DNA of 64,000 nucleotides from Sphingomonas morindae (lineage in GTDB: Bacteria; Pseudomonadota; Alphaproteobacteria; Sphingomonadales; Sphingomonadaceae): positions 1,258,501 through 1,322,500 of the forward strand of contig NZ_CP084930.1 in assembly GCF_023822065.1 (NCBI RefSeq), in the 5' to 3' direction. Under the pieces are notes generated by a model. That model made no database searches and was not told the origin of the DNA. It saw only the letters and a list, made by a program, of their open reading frames with translations. A program made the position numbers and the translations under genes. Numbering within the stretch: the stretch's first letter is position 1; every line of letters starts with the position of its first letter. Positions 1 to 8,761 of the stretch are shown here, in pieces.

Positions 1-23
1 TCTACCAATTCCGCCACCTGGGC
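1..23 (-). tRNA. tRNA-Leu, 5' end only
   Basis: The reverse complement begins GCCCAGGTGGCGGAATTGGT and continues AGA. This is the acceptor strand and start of the D-arm of a bacterial leucine tRNA. The rest, including the anticodon, lies beyond the left edge, so the isoacceptor cannot be named. A promoter sits just upstream at 42-71. Confidence 0.85.
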
Positions 24-41
24 AGGTGCTCGGGAAGCGCG

Positions 42-71
42 CCGATAGCCGCCATGCGCGCGACCTGTCAA
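42..71 (-). promoter_or_regulatory. sigma70-type promoter for tRNA-Leu
   Basis: On the minus strand a perfect -35 box TTGACA (66-71) is followed after 18 bases by TATCGG (42-47) as the -10. Transcription would start near 35, about a dozen bases before the tRNA 5' end at 23. The -35 is strong and the -10 is weak. Confidence 0.65.
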
Positions 72-178
72 CGCAAAACGAAGCCGGGGCGCAAATGGGC
101 GGCGCCGCTTGTCTTCGGCGGCGCGGGAAGGCAAGGCTGCGGCGAGCTTTGTCCGATCGAGAACGAGGAAATGGTGCC

Positions 179-1114
179 ATGGCGCAACTGGTCACGCTGA
201 TCGGCGGCAGCGGCTTTATCGGCCGCTATGTCGCCCAGGCGCTGCTGCGGGCGGATGCGCGGGTGCGCATTGTCTCGCGCAATCCGCATCGTGCTTTCTA
301 TCTCCGGCCGCAGGGCAATCTCGGCCAGCTGCAATTCATCGCGGGCGATCTCACCAAGCCCGATACGATCGCCCGCGCCGTGCGCGAGAGCGATGCGGTG
401 GTGAACCTGGTCGGCGTGCTGTCGGGGCCGTTCGAGCGGGTCCATGTCGATGGCGCGCGCACCGTCGCCGAGGCGGCGCATGCCGCGGGCGCGCGCGCGC
501 TCGTCCATGTCTCGGCGATCGGCGCCGATTCCGCCTCGCCTTCGGCCTATGGCCGCACCAAGGCGGCGGGCGAGGCGGCGGTGGCCCACGCCTTTCCCGG
601 CGCCACCATCATCCGGCCTTCGCTGGTGTTCGGTCCCGAGGATGCGCTCACCAACCGCTTCGCGCGCATGATGCAGCTGAGCCCGGTGGTGCCGGTGCTC
701 GCCGGGGCGACGCGCTTCCAGCCGGTCTTCGCGGGCGATCTCGGCCGGGCGATCGCCGCCGCCGCCTCGGATCCGGGCCGCCACGCCGGCAGGACCTATG
801 AGATTGGCGGCCCCGCCACGCTCAGCATGGCCGAACTCAACCGCCTGATCGCGCGCATCATTGGCCGCAAGACCCATTTCGTGGAGCTGCCCGACGGCAT
901 GGGCGCGGGCCTCGCCAAGCTCGGCTTCCTGCCGGGGGCGCCGCTCACCCAGGATCAGTGGCAGATGCTTTCGCAGGATAATGTGCCCGCGCCTGGCGCC
1001 GAGGGGCTCGCCGCCTTCGGCCTCGACGCGACCCCGCTCGAAGCCGTGGCGGAAGGCTGGCTGGTGAAATATCGCCGGCTCGGCCGCTTCGGCGCGCAGC
1101 GCAAGACCGCCTGA
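179..1114 (+). CDS. NAD(P)-binding protein, complex I NDUFA9 subunit family
   Basis: This 311-residue protein is an atypical short-chain dehydrogenase. It opens with a Rossmann dinucleotide-binding motif (GGSGFIGRYVAQAL, residues about 8-21). It continues with the NAD(P)-binding family pattern: DAVVNLVGVLSG, then HVSAIGAD with a downstream YGRTK that resembles the YxxxK pair. The family includes mitochondrial NDUFA9 and bacterial sugar-epimerase-like proteins; in alphaproteobacteria it is annotated as a complex I NDUFA9 subunit family protein. Its substrate is unknown. I chose the ATG at 179 because GAGGA lies about 10 bases upstream and the fold begins right after it. The same frame is open to 26, but that extension looks non-coding. 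uppP follows after 31 bases and may be co-transcribed. Confidence 0.85.
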   Translation: MAQLVTLIGGSGFIGRYVAQALLRADARVRIVSRNPHRAFYLRPQGNLGQLQFIAGDLTKPDTIARAVRESDAVVNLVGVLSGPFERVHVDGARTVAEAAHAAGARALVHVSAIGADSASPSAYGRTKAAGEAAVAHAFPGATIIRPSLVFGPEDALTNRFARMMQLSPVVPVLAGATRFQPVFAGDLGRAIAAAASDPGRHAGRTYEIGGPATLSMAELNRLIARIIGRKTHFVELPDGMGAGLAKLGFLPGAPLTQDQWQMLSQDNVPAPGAEGLAAFGLDATPLEAVAEGWLVKYRRLGRFGAQRKTA

Positions 1115-1145
1115 TCCTCCTCTTCCGCGCAAAGGTGCCGCCGGC

Positions 1146-1949
1146 ATGATGATCCTTCAACCCATCCTGCTCGGCATCGTCGAGGGGGTGACCGAATTCC
1201 TTCCTGTTTCGTCCACCGGCCATCTCATCCTGGCGGGGGCGCTGCTCGGCTATGACGACAGCCGCTGGGCCACGTTCGACATCGTGATCCAGCTGGGCGC
1301 GATCCTGGCGATCGTGGTGCTCTACTGGCGCACCTTCTGGGCGGTGCTGATGGGGCTGGCCAAGCGCAGCCCCGGCGCCTGGCGCTTCGTGCGCAACATC
1401 CTCCTCGCCTTCCTGCCGGCGGCGGTGATCGGGCTCGCGCTGCACAAGAAGATCGAGGCGCTGCTGACCAAGCCGATCCTCGTCTGCTGGGCGCTGATCC
1501 TGGGCGGCATCGCGATCCTGCTGATCGAGCGGCTGGTCAAGCCCGGGCGGATGCATGGCGTGGCGGACGTGCCCGCGGGCACCACGCTCGGCATCGGCTT
1601 TATCCAATGCCTCGCGATGATCCCGGGCGTGAGCCGCTCGGGCGCCACCATCCTCGGCGCGCTCTCGCTGGGCGTGGAGCGACGCACGGCGGCGGAGTTC
1701 AGCTTCTTCCTCGCCATCCCCACCATGCTCGGCGCGACCGTGCTCGAACTGGCCAAGGGCGGCGTGTCGGTGGGCGGCGAGGGCGGCGTCGGCTGGCCCG
1801 AGATCGCGATCGGCTTCTTCGTCTCCTTCATCGTGGCGCTGGTCGTGGTGCGCGCCTTTGTCGGCTTTGTCTCGCGGCACGGCTTCGCGCCTTTTGCCTG
1901 GTACCGGATCATCGCCGGCGCCGCCGCTTTGGCCTGGCTGATGCGATAG
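1146..1949 (+). CDS. uppP: undecaprenyl-diphosphatase UppP (BacA family)
   Basis: This integral membrane phosphatase dephosphorylates undecaprenyl pyrophosphate, recycling the lipid carrier for peptidoglycan and polysaccharide synthesis. The 267-residue length is normal for the family. The two signature regions are present: EGVTEFLPVSSTGHLIL at residues 13-29, with the conserved Glu13 and Glu17 and the SSTGH block, and PGVSRSGATI in the central part. The rest is a series of hydrophobic helices. The start is the ATG at 1146; another ATG follows directly and either could be used. Overproduction of this family gives bacitracin resistance in other bacteria. It lies 31 bases after the NDUFA9-like gene on the same strand. 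A 156-base leader with two hairpins separates it from gltD. Confidence 0.96.
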   Translation: MMILQPILLGIVEGVTEFLPVSSTGHLILAGALLGYDDSRWATFDIVIQLGAILAIVVLYWRTFWAVLMGLAKRSPGAWRFVRNILLAFLPAAVIGLALHKKIEALLTKPILVCWALILGGIAILLIERLVKPGRMHGVADVPAGTTLGIGFIQCLAMIPGVSRSGATILGALSLGVERRTAAEFSFFLAIPTMLGATVLELAKGGVSVGGEGGVGWPEIAIGFFVSFIVALVVVRAFVGFVSRHGFAPFAWYRIIAGAAALAWLMR

Positions 1950-2014
1950 GTCCGGAATTGGACTAATAATCGTTCTCAGACCGTGTCGGACGATGAAAAT
2001 GGTATCACGTGCGG

Positions 2015-2056
2015 CGTAATGAGGAAGCGCTGCTGACCTAAGCCGCTTTCATTGCG
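2015..2056 (+). promoter_or_regulatory. hairpin in the gltD leader
   Basis: Bases 2015-2029 pair with 2044-2056: 13 pairs, one of them G-U, with a two-base bulge and a 14-base loop. No T-run follows, so it is not an obvious terminator. It lies in the 156-base gap between uppP and gltD. I cannot match it to a known riboswitch class by eye. Confidence 0.4.
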
Positions 2057-2082
2057 TGACTCGCGGGCGAAGACATGCTTTT

Positions 2083-2109
2083 CCATCGTCGACGGAGGAT
2101 CGACGATGG
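2083..2109 (+). promoter_or_regulatory. hairpin enclosing the gltD ribosome-binding site and start codon
   Basis: CCATCGTCGA (2083-2092) and TCGACGATGG (2100-2109) are perfect 10-base inverted repeats around the 7-base loop CGGAGGA. The loop holds the Shine-Dalgarno sequence, and the ATG (2106-2108) lies in the 3' arm. Folded, the start codon would be paired while the Shine-Dalgarno stays exposed in the loop. This arrangement suggests control of gltD translation; the structure is seen and the role is inferred. Confidence 0.6.
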
Positions 2110-3566
2110 CCGACAGCCCCATGCTCAAATTCGTGAATACCGGTCAGGCCTATCCCGAGAAGCGGGCGGCACCGGCGCGGATCGAGGATTTCGCGGAGAT
2201 CGCGCGTGGCTTCGCCGCCGCCAAGGCGGAGGAGCAGGCGGGCCGATGCTCGCAATGCGGCGTGCCCTATTGCGCCACCCATTGCCCGCTGCACAACCAT
2301 ATCCCCGATTGGCTGCGCCTCACCGCCGAGGGGCGGCTGCGCGAAGCCTATGAGCTGTCGACCGCCACCTCGACCATGCCCGAGATTTGCGGCCGCATCT
2401 GCCCGCAGGACCGGCTGTGCGAGGGCAATTGCGTCATCGAGTTTTCTGGCCATGGCGCGGTCACCATCGGCTCGATCGAGAAGTTCATCACCGATACCGC
2501 CTGGGAACAGGGCTGGGTGGAGCCGGTGCGGCCGGTGCGGGATCGCTCGGGCCAGTCGGTCGGCATCATCGGCGCAGGCCCCGCCGGCCTCACCGCCGCC
2601 GAATATCTGCGCGGCCATGGCTATGACGTGCACGTCTATGACCGGCACGATCGCGCCGGCGGCCTGCTCGTCTATGGCATTCCCGGCTTCAAGCTGGAGA
2701 AGGAGATCGTCACGCGGCGCTACCAGCGCCTGGCGGACAGCGGCATCCACTTCCATCTCGGCGCCGATATCGGCGGCGCCCTGCCGTTCGAGACGCTGCG
2801 TGCGCGCCACGATGCGCTGCTCGTCGCCACCGGCGTCTATAAGGCCCGCGCCATCCGCGCCCCGGGCGTGGGCCAGCCGGGCATCGTCAAGGCGCTGGAC
2901 TATCTGATCGCCTCCAACCGCAAGGGGCTGGGCGACGCGGTGCCGGCATGGGACGATGGCACGCTCAACGCGGCGGGCAAGAAGGTGGTGGTGATCGGCG
3001 GCGGCGATACCGCGATGGATTGCGTGCGCACCGCCGTCCGCCAGGGCGCCACCTCGGTCCAGTGCCTCTACCGCCGCGATCGCGCCAACATGCCCGGGTC
3101 GCAGCGCGAGGTGGCCAATGCCGAGGAAGAAGGCGTGGAGTTCGTCTGGCTGTCCGCGCCCGACGCCTTTGATGGCGAGGCGGGCGTGCGCGCGGTCCGC
3201 GCGTCGCGCATGCGGCTCGGCGCCGCCGATGCCTCGGGCCGACGCGCGCCCGAGATCGATCCGGGCAGCGACTTCCGGCTCGACGCCGATCTGGTGATCC
3301 AGGCGCTGGGCTTCGATCCGGAGGATCTGCCCCAGCTGTTCGCCACGCCCGAGCTTTCGGTGACGCGCTGGGGAACGCTGCGCGTCGATCACCGCACCAT
3401 GCAGACCTCGCTGCCGGGCGTCTTCGCCGCCGGCGATATCGTGCGCGGCGCCTCGCTGGTGGTGTGGGCGGTGCGCGATGGGCGCGACGTGGCCGAGCGG
3501 ATGCACACCTGGCTCAAGGACAAGGCCAAGGCCAAGGCGGCGCCCGCCGCGGCGGTGGCGGCGTGA
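2106..3566 (+). CDS. gltD: glutamate synthase (NADPH) small subunit
   Basis: This is the beta subunit of NADPH-dependent GOGAT. It oxidises NADPH and passes electrons through FAD and iron-sulfur clusters to GltB, where 2-oxoglutarate plus glutamine-derived ammonia becomes glutamate. The 486-residue protein has the expected order: N-terminal cysteine clusters (RCSQCGVPYCATHCP and EICGRICPQDRLCEGNC) for [4Fe-4S] centres, an FAD-binding GIIGAGPAGLTAAEYL, and an NADPH-binding VVVIGGGDTAMDC. The C-terminal end is an Ala/Lys-rich tail. The ATG at 2106 follows GGAGGA and lies in a perfect hairpin (2083-2109). The frame is open further upstream, but the family start fits here. Unusually it comes first in the operon and is separated from gltB by a DUF2059 gene whose GTG overlaps its stop. 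Confidence 0.95.
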   Translation: MADSPMLKFVNTGQAYPEKRAAPARIEDFAEIARGFAAAKAEEQAGRCSQCGVPYCATHCPLHNHIPDWLRLTAEGRLREAYELSTATSTMPEICGRICPQDRLCEGNCVIEFSGHGAVTIGSIEKFITDTAWEQGWVEPVRPVRDRSGQSVGIIGAGPAGLTAAEYLRGHGYDVHVYDRHDRAGGLLVYGIPGFKLEKEIVTRRYQRLADSGIHFHLGADIGGALPFETLRARHDALLVATGVYKARAIRAPGVGQPGIVKALDYLIASNRKGLGDAVPAWDDGTLNAAGKKVVVIGGGDTAMDCVRTAVRQGATSVQCLYRRDRANMPGSQREVANAEEEGVEFVWLSAPDAFDGEAGVRAVRASRMRLGAADASGRRAPEIDPGSDFRLDADLVIQALGFDPEDLPQLFATPELSVTRWGTLRVDHRTMQTSLPGVFAAGDIVRGASLVVWAVRDGRDVAERMHTWLKDKAKAKAAPAAAVAA

Positions 3567-4159
3567 TCGGCGGCGCGCGCGCCCTTCCCGCCGGTCTGGC
3601 GGCGCTGCTGCTGGCGGTGGCGCCGGCAGGTGCCCAGCCCGTGCCCACTCAGCCCGCCTCCGCCCAGCCTGACGCCGAGACGCTCGCCGCCGCGCGTGCG
3701 CTGATCGCGGCCACGGACGTGCGGGGCCAGATGCGGCAGATCATGCCGCGCCTCGCCGGGCCGATGCTGGACATGATCCACCAGCGCTACGGCGCCACCA
3801 TGCCGGCGGCGCTCCGCAGCCAGCTGGATGCCGCCACCACGCGCTTCATCGGCAGCATCGACACCGCCTTCACCCCGGCGATGCTGGACGCGATCGCCGC
3901 CGTCTATGCCCGCCACATGAGCGCCGCCGATCTGCGTCGCGTCGCCGCGCTGATGGCCGATCCCGCCATGGCGCGGTTTCGCGCGGCGACGCCGGCGATC
4001 GCCGCCGAGACGGTGCCGATCACGATCGCCGCGATGCGCCCGCAACAGACCGCCTTCCAGGCCGAAGTCGCGCAGATCCTGCGCGATTGGGCCGCCAGCC
4101 ATCCCGAGGAGGCCCGCACGCCCGCGCCCGGCGTCGCGCGCCCAGGAGAGAAGAAGTGA
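3563..4159 (+). CDS. exported DUF2059 domain protein
   Basis: This is a 198-residue protein of unknown function. From the GTG at 3563, which overlaps the gltD stop as GTGA, it has a signal-peptide-like N-terminus with a hydrophobic Leu/Ala stretch ending near AGAQP. A helical body follows with the DUF2059 look, including IAAVYARHMSAADLRRVAALM. The C-terminus is charged and ends in GEKK. DUF2059 proteins are typically exported and have no known catalytic residues. The gene is translationally locked between gltD and gltB: its stop overlaps the gltB GTG. It is therefore co-expressed with glutamate synthase, but nothing visible ties it to that enzyme. The family assignment is by pattern only. Confidence 0.8.
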   Translation: MIGGARALPAGLAALLLAVAPAGAQPVPTQPASAQPDAETLAAARALIAATDVRGQMRQIMPRLAGPMLDMIHQRYGATMPAALRSQLDAATTRFIGSIDTAFTPAMLDAIAAVYARHMSAADLRRVAALMADPAMARFRAATPAIAAETVPITIAAMRPQQTAFQAEVAQILRDWAASHPEEARTPAPGVARPGEKK

Positions 4160-7100
4160 CCGACTTTCCCACCCCCGAGCATCGCCGGCTTGCCGAACAG
4201 GGCATGTACCGGCCGGACTATGAAGGCGATGCCTGCGGCGTCGGCCTCGTCGCCGCGGTCGATGGCCAGCCGTCGCGCCGCGTCGTCGCCGCCGCGATCG
4301 ACGCGCTGAAGGCGGTGTGGCATCGCGGCGCCGTGGATGCCGATGGCAAGACCGGCGACGGCGCCGGCATCCATGTCGAGCTGCCGGTCAGCTTCTTCGA
4401 CGACGCGATCGAGAATGGCGGCCACAAGCCCGGTCCGGGCCGGCTCGCCGTGGGCATGATGTTCCTGCCGCGCACCGATCTCAGCGCGCAGGAGACCTGC
4501 CGCTCGATCGTGGAGAGCGAGATCATCGATTTCGGCTACACCATCTATGGCTGGCGCCAGGTGCCGGTGGATGTGGCGGTGATCGGCGACAAGGCGATGC
4601 TGACGCGCCCCGAGATCGAGCAGATCATGATCCAGGGCCCCCGCCCCGAGGCGCAGGACGCGGCCGAGTTCGAGAAGAATCTCTATCTCATCCGCCGCCG
4701 CATCGAGCGGCGTGTGATCGAGGCACAGATCCAGGGCTTCTACGTCTGCTCGCTCTCGTGCCGCTCGATCATCTACAAGGGGCTGTTCCTCGCCGAGGAA
4801 TTGTCGGTCTTCTATCCCGATCTGCAGGACGATCGCTTCGTCAGCCGCTTCGCCATCTTCCACCAGCGCTATTCCACCAACACCTTCCCGCAATGGTGGC
4901 TGGCCCAGCCGTTCCGCACGCTCGCGCACAATGGCGAGATCAACACCATCCGCGGCAACCGGAACTGGATGAAGAGCCACGAGATCAAGATGGCGGCGAT
5001 CGCCTTTGGCGAGCATTCGGAAGATATCAAGCCGCTGATCCCGGCGGGCGCGTCCGATACGGCGGCGCTGGACGCGGTGTTCGAGGCGATCTGCCGCGCG
5101 GGGCGCGACGCGCCCACCGCCAAGCTGATGCTGGTGCCCGAGGCCTGGCAGAACGCCACCGATCTGCCCCAGCCGCATCGCGACATGTACGCCTATTACG
5201 CCTCGGTGATGGAGCCGTGGGACGGGCCGGCCGCGCTGGCGATGACCGACGGCCGCTGGGTGGTCGCCGGGGTCGATCGCAACGCGCTGCGGCCGCTGCG
5301 CACCACGCTCACCGCCGACAATCTGCTCATCGTCGGCTCGGAGACGGGCATGGTGGTGGTGCCGGAATCGACGGTGATCGCCAAGGGCCGGATCGGCCCG
5401 GGCCAGATGATCGCGGTCGATATGGACGAAGGCCGGCTGTTCGACGATGGCGAGCTGAAGGACCGCCTCGCCGCGGCCCATCCCTTCGGCGAGTACATCA
5501 AAGACTTCAAGGCATTGTCCGATCTCCCCGTGCCCGAGGGCGCGGGCTTTCCCGATTATGGCCGCGCCGAGCTGATCCGCCGCCAGGTCGCCGCCGGGCA
5601 GACGCTGGAGGATATGGAGCTGATCCTCGCGCCCTGCGTGGAGGATGCCAAGGAGGCGATCGGCTCGATGGGCGACGATACGCCGCTCGCCGTCATCTCC
5701 GACAAGCCGCGCGTCATCAGCCAGTTCTTCCGGCAGAATTTCAGCCAGGTGACGAACCCGCCGATCGATTCGCTGCGCGAGACGCGGGTGATGAGCCTCG
5801 CCACGCGCTTCGGCAATCTCGGGAACATCCTCGATGCCGAGGCGCCCCAGCCCAATATCCTGGTGCTGCCCTCGCCGGTGCTGACCGCGCCCGAATGGGC
5901 GACGCTGAAGGCGCATTTCGGCGCCACCTCGGCCGAGATCGACTGCACCTTCCCCGCCGAGGGCGGCGCCGACGCGCTCAAGACCGCGATCGCCGAGATC
6001 CGCCGCAAGGCCGAGCAGGCGGTGCGCGAGGGCCGGTCCGAGCTGTTCCTCACCGACGAGGCGGTGGATGGCGAGCGCGTCGCCATCCAGATGGTGATCG
6101 CCGCCGCCGCGGTGCACACCCATCTCGTGCGCAAGGGGCTGCGCTCCTACGCCTCGATCAACGTGCGCTCGTCGGAATGCCTCGACACGCATTATTTCGC
6201 GGTGCTGATCGGCGTGGGCGCGACCACGGTGAACGCCTATCTCGCCGAGGCCGCGATCGCCGATCGCCAGGCGCGCGGCCTGTTCGGCACGCGCAGCCTC
6301 GACGAGTGCATCGCCCGCTACCGCAAGGCGATCGACGACGGGCTGCTGAAGATCATGGCCAAGATGGGGATCGCGGTGATCTCCTCCTATCGCGGCGGCT
6401 ATAATTTCGAGGCGGTCGGCCTCAGCCGCGCGCTGGTCAATGATCTCTTCCCCGGCATGCCCGCCAAGATCTCGGGCGAAGGCTATGCGTCGCTCCAGCT
6501 CAATGCGCTGATCCGGCACGAAAAGGCCTGGGACAGCCAGGTCGCCACGCTGCCCGTGGGCGGATTCTACCGGCAGCGCAGCGGCGGCGAGGGCCATGCC
6601 TATTCGGCGCAGCTCATGCATCTGCTGCAAAGCGCGGTCGCGACCGACAGCTATTCCACCTATCTGCAATTCTCGCGAGGCGTCCGCGATCTGCCGCCCA
6701 TCTATCTGCGCGATCTGCTGGAGTTCAACTGGGCGCGCGAGGCGATCCCGATTGACGAGGTGGAGGCGATCACCGAGATCCGCAAGCGCTTCGTCACGCC
6801 CGGCATGTCGCTGGGCGCGCTGAGCCCCGAGGCGCACGAAACGCTGGCGATCGCGATGAACCGGATCGGCGCCAAGGCGGTGTCGGGCGAAGGCGGCGAG
6901 GATGTCTCGCGCTACCAGCCCTATGAGAATGGCGACAACGCCAATTCGGTGATCAAGCAGGTCGCCTCGGGCCGGTTCGGCGTCACCGCCGAATATCTCG
7001 GCTCGGCCGAGGAGCTGGAGATCAAGGTGGCGCAGGGCGCCAAGCCCGGCGAGGGCGGGCAGCTGCCCGGCTTCAAGGTGACCGAATTCATCGCCCGGCT

Positions 7101-8679
7101 GCGCCACTCCACCCCGGGCGTGACGCTGATCTCGCCGCCGCCGCACCACGACATCTACTCGATCGAGGATCTCGCGCAGCTCATCTACGATCTGAAGCAG
7201 ATCAATCCGCGCGCGCGGGTGTGCGTGAAGCTCGTCTCCTCGGCCGGGATCGGCACGGTGGCGGCGGGCGTGGCCAAGGCGCATGCCGATGCCATCCTCG
7301 TGGCGGGCCATGTCGGCGGCACCGGCGCCTCGCCGCAGACGAGCATCAAATATGCCGGCACGCCGTGGGAGATGGGGCTTACCGAGGTCAACCAGGTGCT
7401 CACCCTCAACGGGCTGCGCCACCGGGTGAAGCTGCGCACCGATGGCGGCCTCAAGACCGGCCGCGACATCGTGATCGCGGCGATCCTCGGCGCGGAGGAG
7501 TTCGGCATCGGCACGCTCAGCCTGGTGGCGATGGGCTGCATCATGGTGCGCCAATGCCATTCCAACACCTGTCCGGTGGGCGTCTGCACCCAGGATGCGG
7601 CGCTGCGCGAGAAGTTCGTCGGCACGCCAGAAAAGGTGATCAACCTGATGACCTTCATCGCCGAGGAGGTGCGCGAGATCCTCGCCCGGCTGGGCGTGCG
7701 CTCGCTCGACGAGATCATCGGCCGCACCGAATTGCTGCGCCAGGTGAGCCGGGGCGCCGAGCATCTCGACGATCTCGATCTCAACCCCATCCTCGCCAAG
7801 GTGGATGCGCCCGATCATCACCGCCGCTTCGCGATCAACAGCTTCCGCAACGAGGTGCCGGACAGCCTCGATGCCCAGATGCTGCGGGACGCGCGCGCCG
7901 TGTTCGAGCGCGGCGAGAAGATGCAGCTCACCTATTCGGTCCGCAACACGCACCGGGCGGTGGGCACGCGCTTCTCCTCGGCCATCACCGCCAAGTTCGG
8001 GATGCGGCACCTCGCCGACGGCCATGTCCATGTCCGCCTGCGCGGCTCGGCCGGCCAGTCGCTCGGCGCCTTTCTCTGCAAGGGCGTGACGCTGGAAGTG
8101 TTCGGCGACGCCAACGACTATGTCGGCAAGGGCCTGTCCGGCGGCATCGTGGTGGTGCGGCCCACCGTCTCCTCGCCGCTCGATTCGCGCCGCAACGCCA
8201 TCATCGGCAACACGGTGCTGTACGGCGCCACCGCCGGCGCGCTGTTCGCCGCCGGCCAGGCGGGCGAGCGGTTCGCGGTGCGCAACTCGGGCGCGTCGGT
8301 GGTGGTGGAAGGCTGCGGCGCCAATGGCTGCGAATATATGACGGGGGGCACCGCCGTCATCCTCGGCAAGGTCGGCGAGAATTTCGGCGCCGGCATGACG
8401 GGCGGCATGGCCTTTGTGCTCGACGAGGACGGCAGCTTCGAGCGCCACGCCAATGGCGATTCGATCCTGTGGCAGCGCTTCGCGTCCCGCCATTGGGAAG
8501 GCGTCGCCAAGGCGATGGTGGAGGAGCATGCGCGCCGCACCGACAGCAAATGGGCGCACACGCTGCTCGCCGACTGGGCGCATATGCGCGATCGCTTCTG
8601 GCAGGTCTGCCCCAAGGAGATGGTCACGCGCCTGCCGCATCCGCTGAACGATGCCGAGGCGGCGGTGGCGGCCGAATAA
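4156..8679 (+). CDS. gltB: glutamate synthase (NADPH) large subunit
   Basis: This is the alpha subunit of GOGAT, 1507 residues, a normal length. It hydrolyses glutamine in an N-terminal class II amidotransferase domain, channels ammonia to the FMN domain and makes glutamate from 2-oxoglutarate. The catalytic nucleophile is probably Cys27 (DACGVGLVAAV), exposed after removal of a 26-residue propeptide. The synthase domain carries SGEGGED and GAKPGEGGQLPG. The [3Fe-4S] cysteines are Cys1128, Cys1134 and Cys1139 in GCIMVRQCHSNTCPVGVC. A GltB C-terminal Gly-rich beta-helix domain follows (GNTVLYGATAG and similar). I chose GTG at 4156: it overlaps the DUF2059 stop as GTGA and AGGAGAG lies just upstream. 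A strong terminator follows at 8686. Confidence 0.97.
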   Translation: MTDFPTPEHRRLAEQGMYRPDYEGDACGVGLVAAVDGQPSRRVVAAAIDALKAVWHRGAVDADGKTGDGAGIHVELPVSFFDDAIENGGHKPGPGRLAVGMMFLPRTDLSAQETCRSIVESEIIDFGYTIYGWRQVPVDVAVIGDKAMLTRPEIEQIMIQGPRPEAQDAAEFEKNLYLIRRRIERRVIEAQIQGFYVCSLSCRSIIYKGLFLAEELSVFYPDLQDDRFVSRFAIFHQRYSTNTFPQWWLAQPFRTLAHNGEINTIRGNRNWMKSHEIKMAAIAFGEHSEDIKPLIPAGASDTAALDAVFEAICRAGRDAPTAKLMLVPEAWQNATDLPQPHRDMYAYYASVMEPWDGPAALAMTDGRWVVAGVDRNALRPLRTTLTADNLLIVGSETGMVVVPESTVIAKGRIGPGQMIAVDMDEGRLFDDGELKDRLAAAHPFGEYIKDFKALSDLPVPEGAGFPDYGRAELIRRQVAAGQTLEDMELILAPCVEDAKEAIGSMGDDTPLAVISDKPRVISQFFRQNFSQVTNPPIDSLRETRVMSLATRFGNLGNILDAEAPQPNILVLPSPVLTAPEWATLKAHFGATSAEIDCTFPAEGGADALKTAIAEIRRKAEQAVREGRSELFLTDEAVDGERVAIQMVIAAAAVHTHLVRKGLRSYASINVRSSECLDTHYFAVLIGVGATTVNAYLAEAAIADRQARGLFGTRSLDECIARYRKAIDDGLLKIMAKMGIAVISSYRGGYNFEAVGLSRALVNDLFPGMPAKISGEGYASLQLNALIRHEKAWDSQVATLPVGGFYRQRSGGEGHAYSAQLMHLLQSAVATDSYSTYLQFSRGVRDLPPIYLRDLLEFNWAREAIPIDEVEAITEIRKRFVTPGMSLGALSPEAHETLAIAMNRIGAKAVSGEGGEDVSRYQPYENGDNANSVIKQVASGRFGVTAEYLGSAEELEIKVAQGAKPGEGGQLPGFKVTEFIARLRHSTPGVTLISPPPHHDIYSIEDLAQLIYDLKQINPRARVCVKLVSSAGIGTVAAGVAKAHADAILVAGHVGGTGASPQTSIKYAGTPWEMGLTEVNQVLTLNGLRHRVKLRTDGGLKTGRDIVIAAILGAEEFGIGTLSLVAMGCIMVRQCHSNTCPVGVCTQDAALREKFVGTPEKVINLMTFIAEEVREILARLGVRSLDEIIGRTELLRQVSRGAEHLDDLDLNPILAKVDAPDHHRRFAINSFRNEVPDSLDAQMLRDARAVFERGEKMQLTYSVRNTHRAVGTRFSSAITAKFGMRHLADGHVHVRLRGSAGQSLGAFLCKGVTLEVFGDANDYVGKGLSGGIVVVRPTVSSPLDSRRNAIIGNTVLYGATAGALFAAGQAGERFAVRNSGASVVVEGCGANGCEYMTGGTAVILGKVGENFGAGMTGGMAFVLDEDGSFERHANGDSILWQRFASRHWEGVAKAMVEEHARRTDSKWAHTLLADWAHMRDRFWQVCPKEMVTRLPHPLNDAEAAVAAE

Positions 8680-8685
8680 ACGGGC

Positions 8686-8726
8686 CGGCCGGCCGGGCAT
8701 CGCCCCGGCCGGCCGATCGCCTCTTT
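8686..8726 (+). terminator. intrinsic terminator of the glt operon
   Basis: A perfect 12-base-pair stem (8686-8697 with 8704-8715) closes a 6-base loop and is followed by a short T-run (CTCTTTT, 8720-8726). It starts seven bases after the gltB stop, so it ends the gltD-DUF2059-gltB transcript. Confidence 0.75.
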
Positions 8727-8761
8727 TCCCGCGCCCCCGCGCCGCCTAGGACGCAGGGACG

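Noticed and set aside
3904-8700. A very long open frame (about 1600 codons) on the minus strand opposite gltB
   Set aside because: It is antisense to a clearly conserved GltB, is rich in Arg, His, Ala and Gly with no domain pattern, and is a common result of GC-rich codon use.
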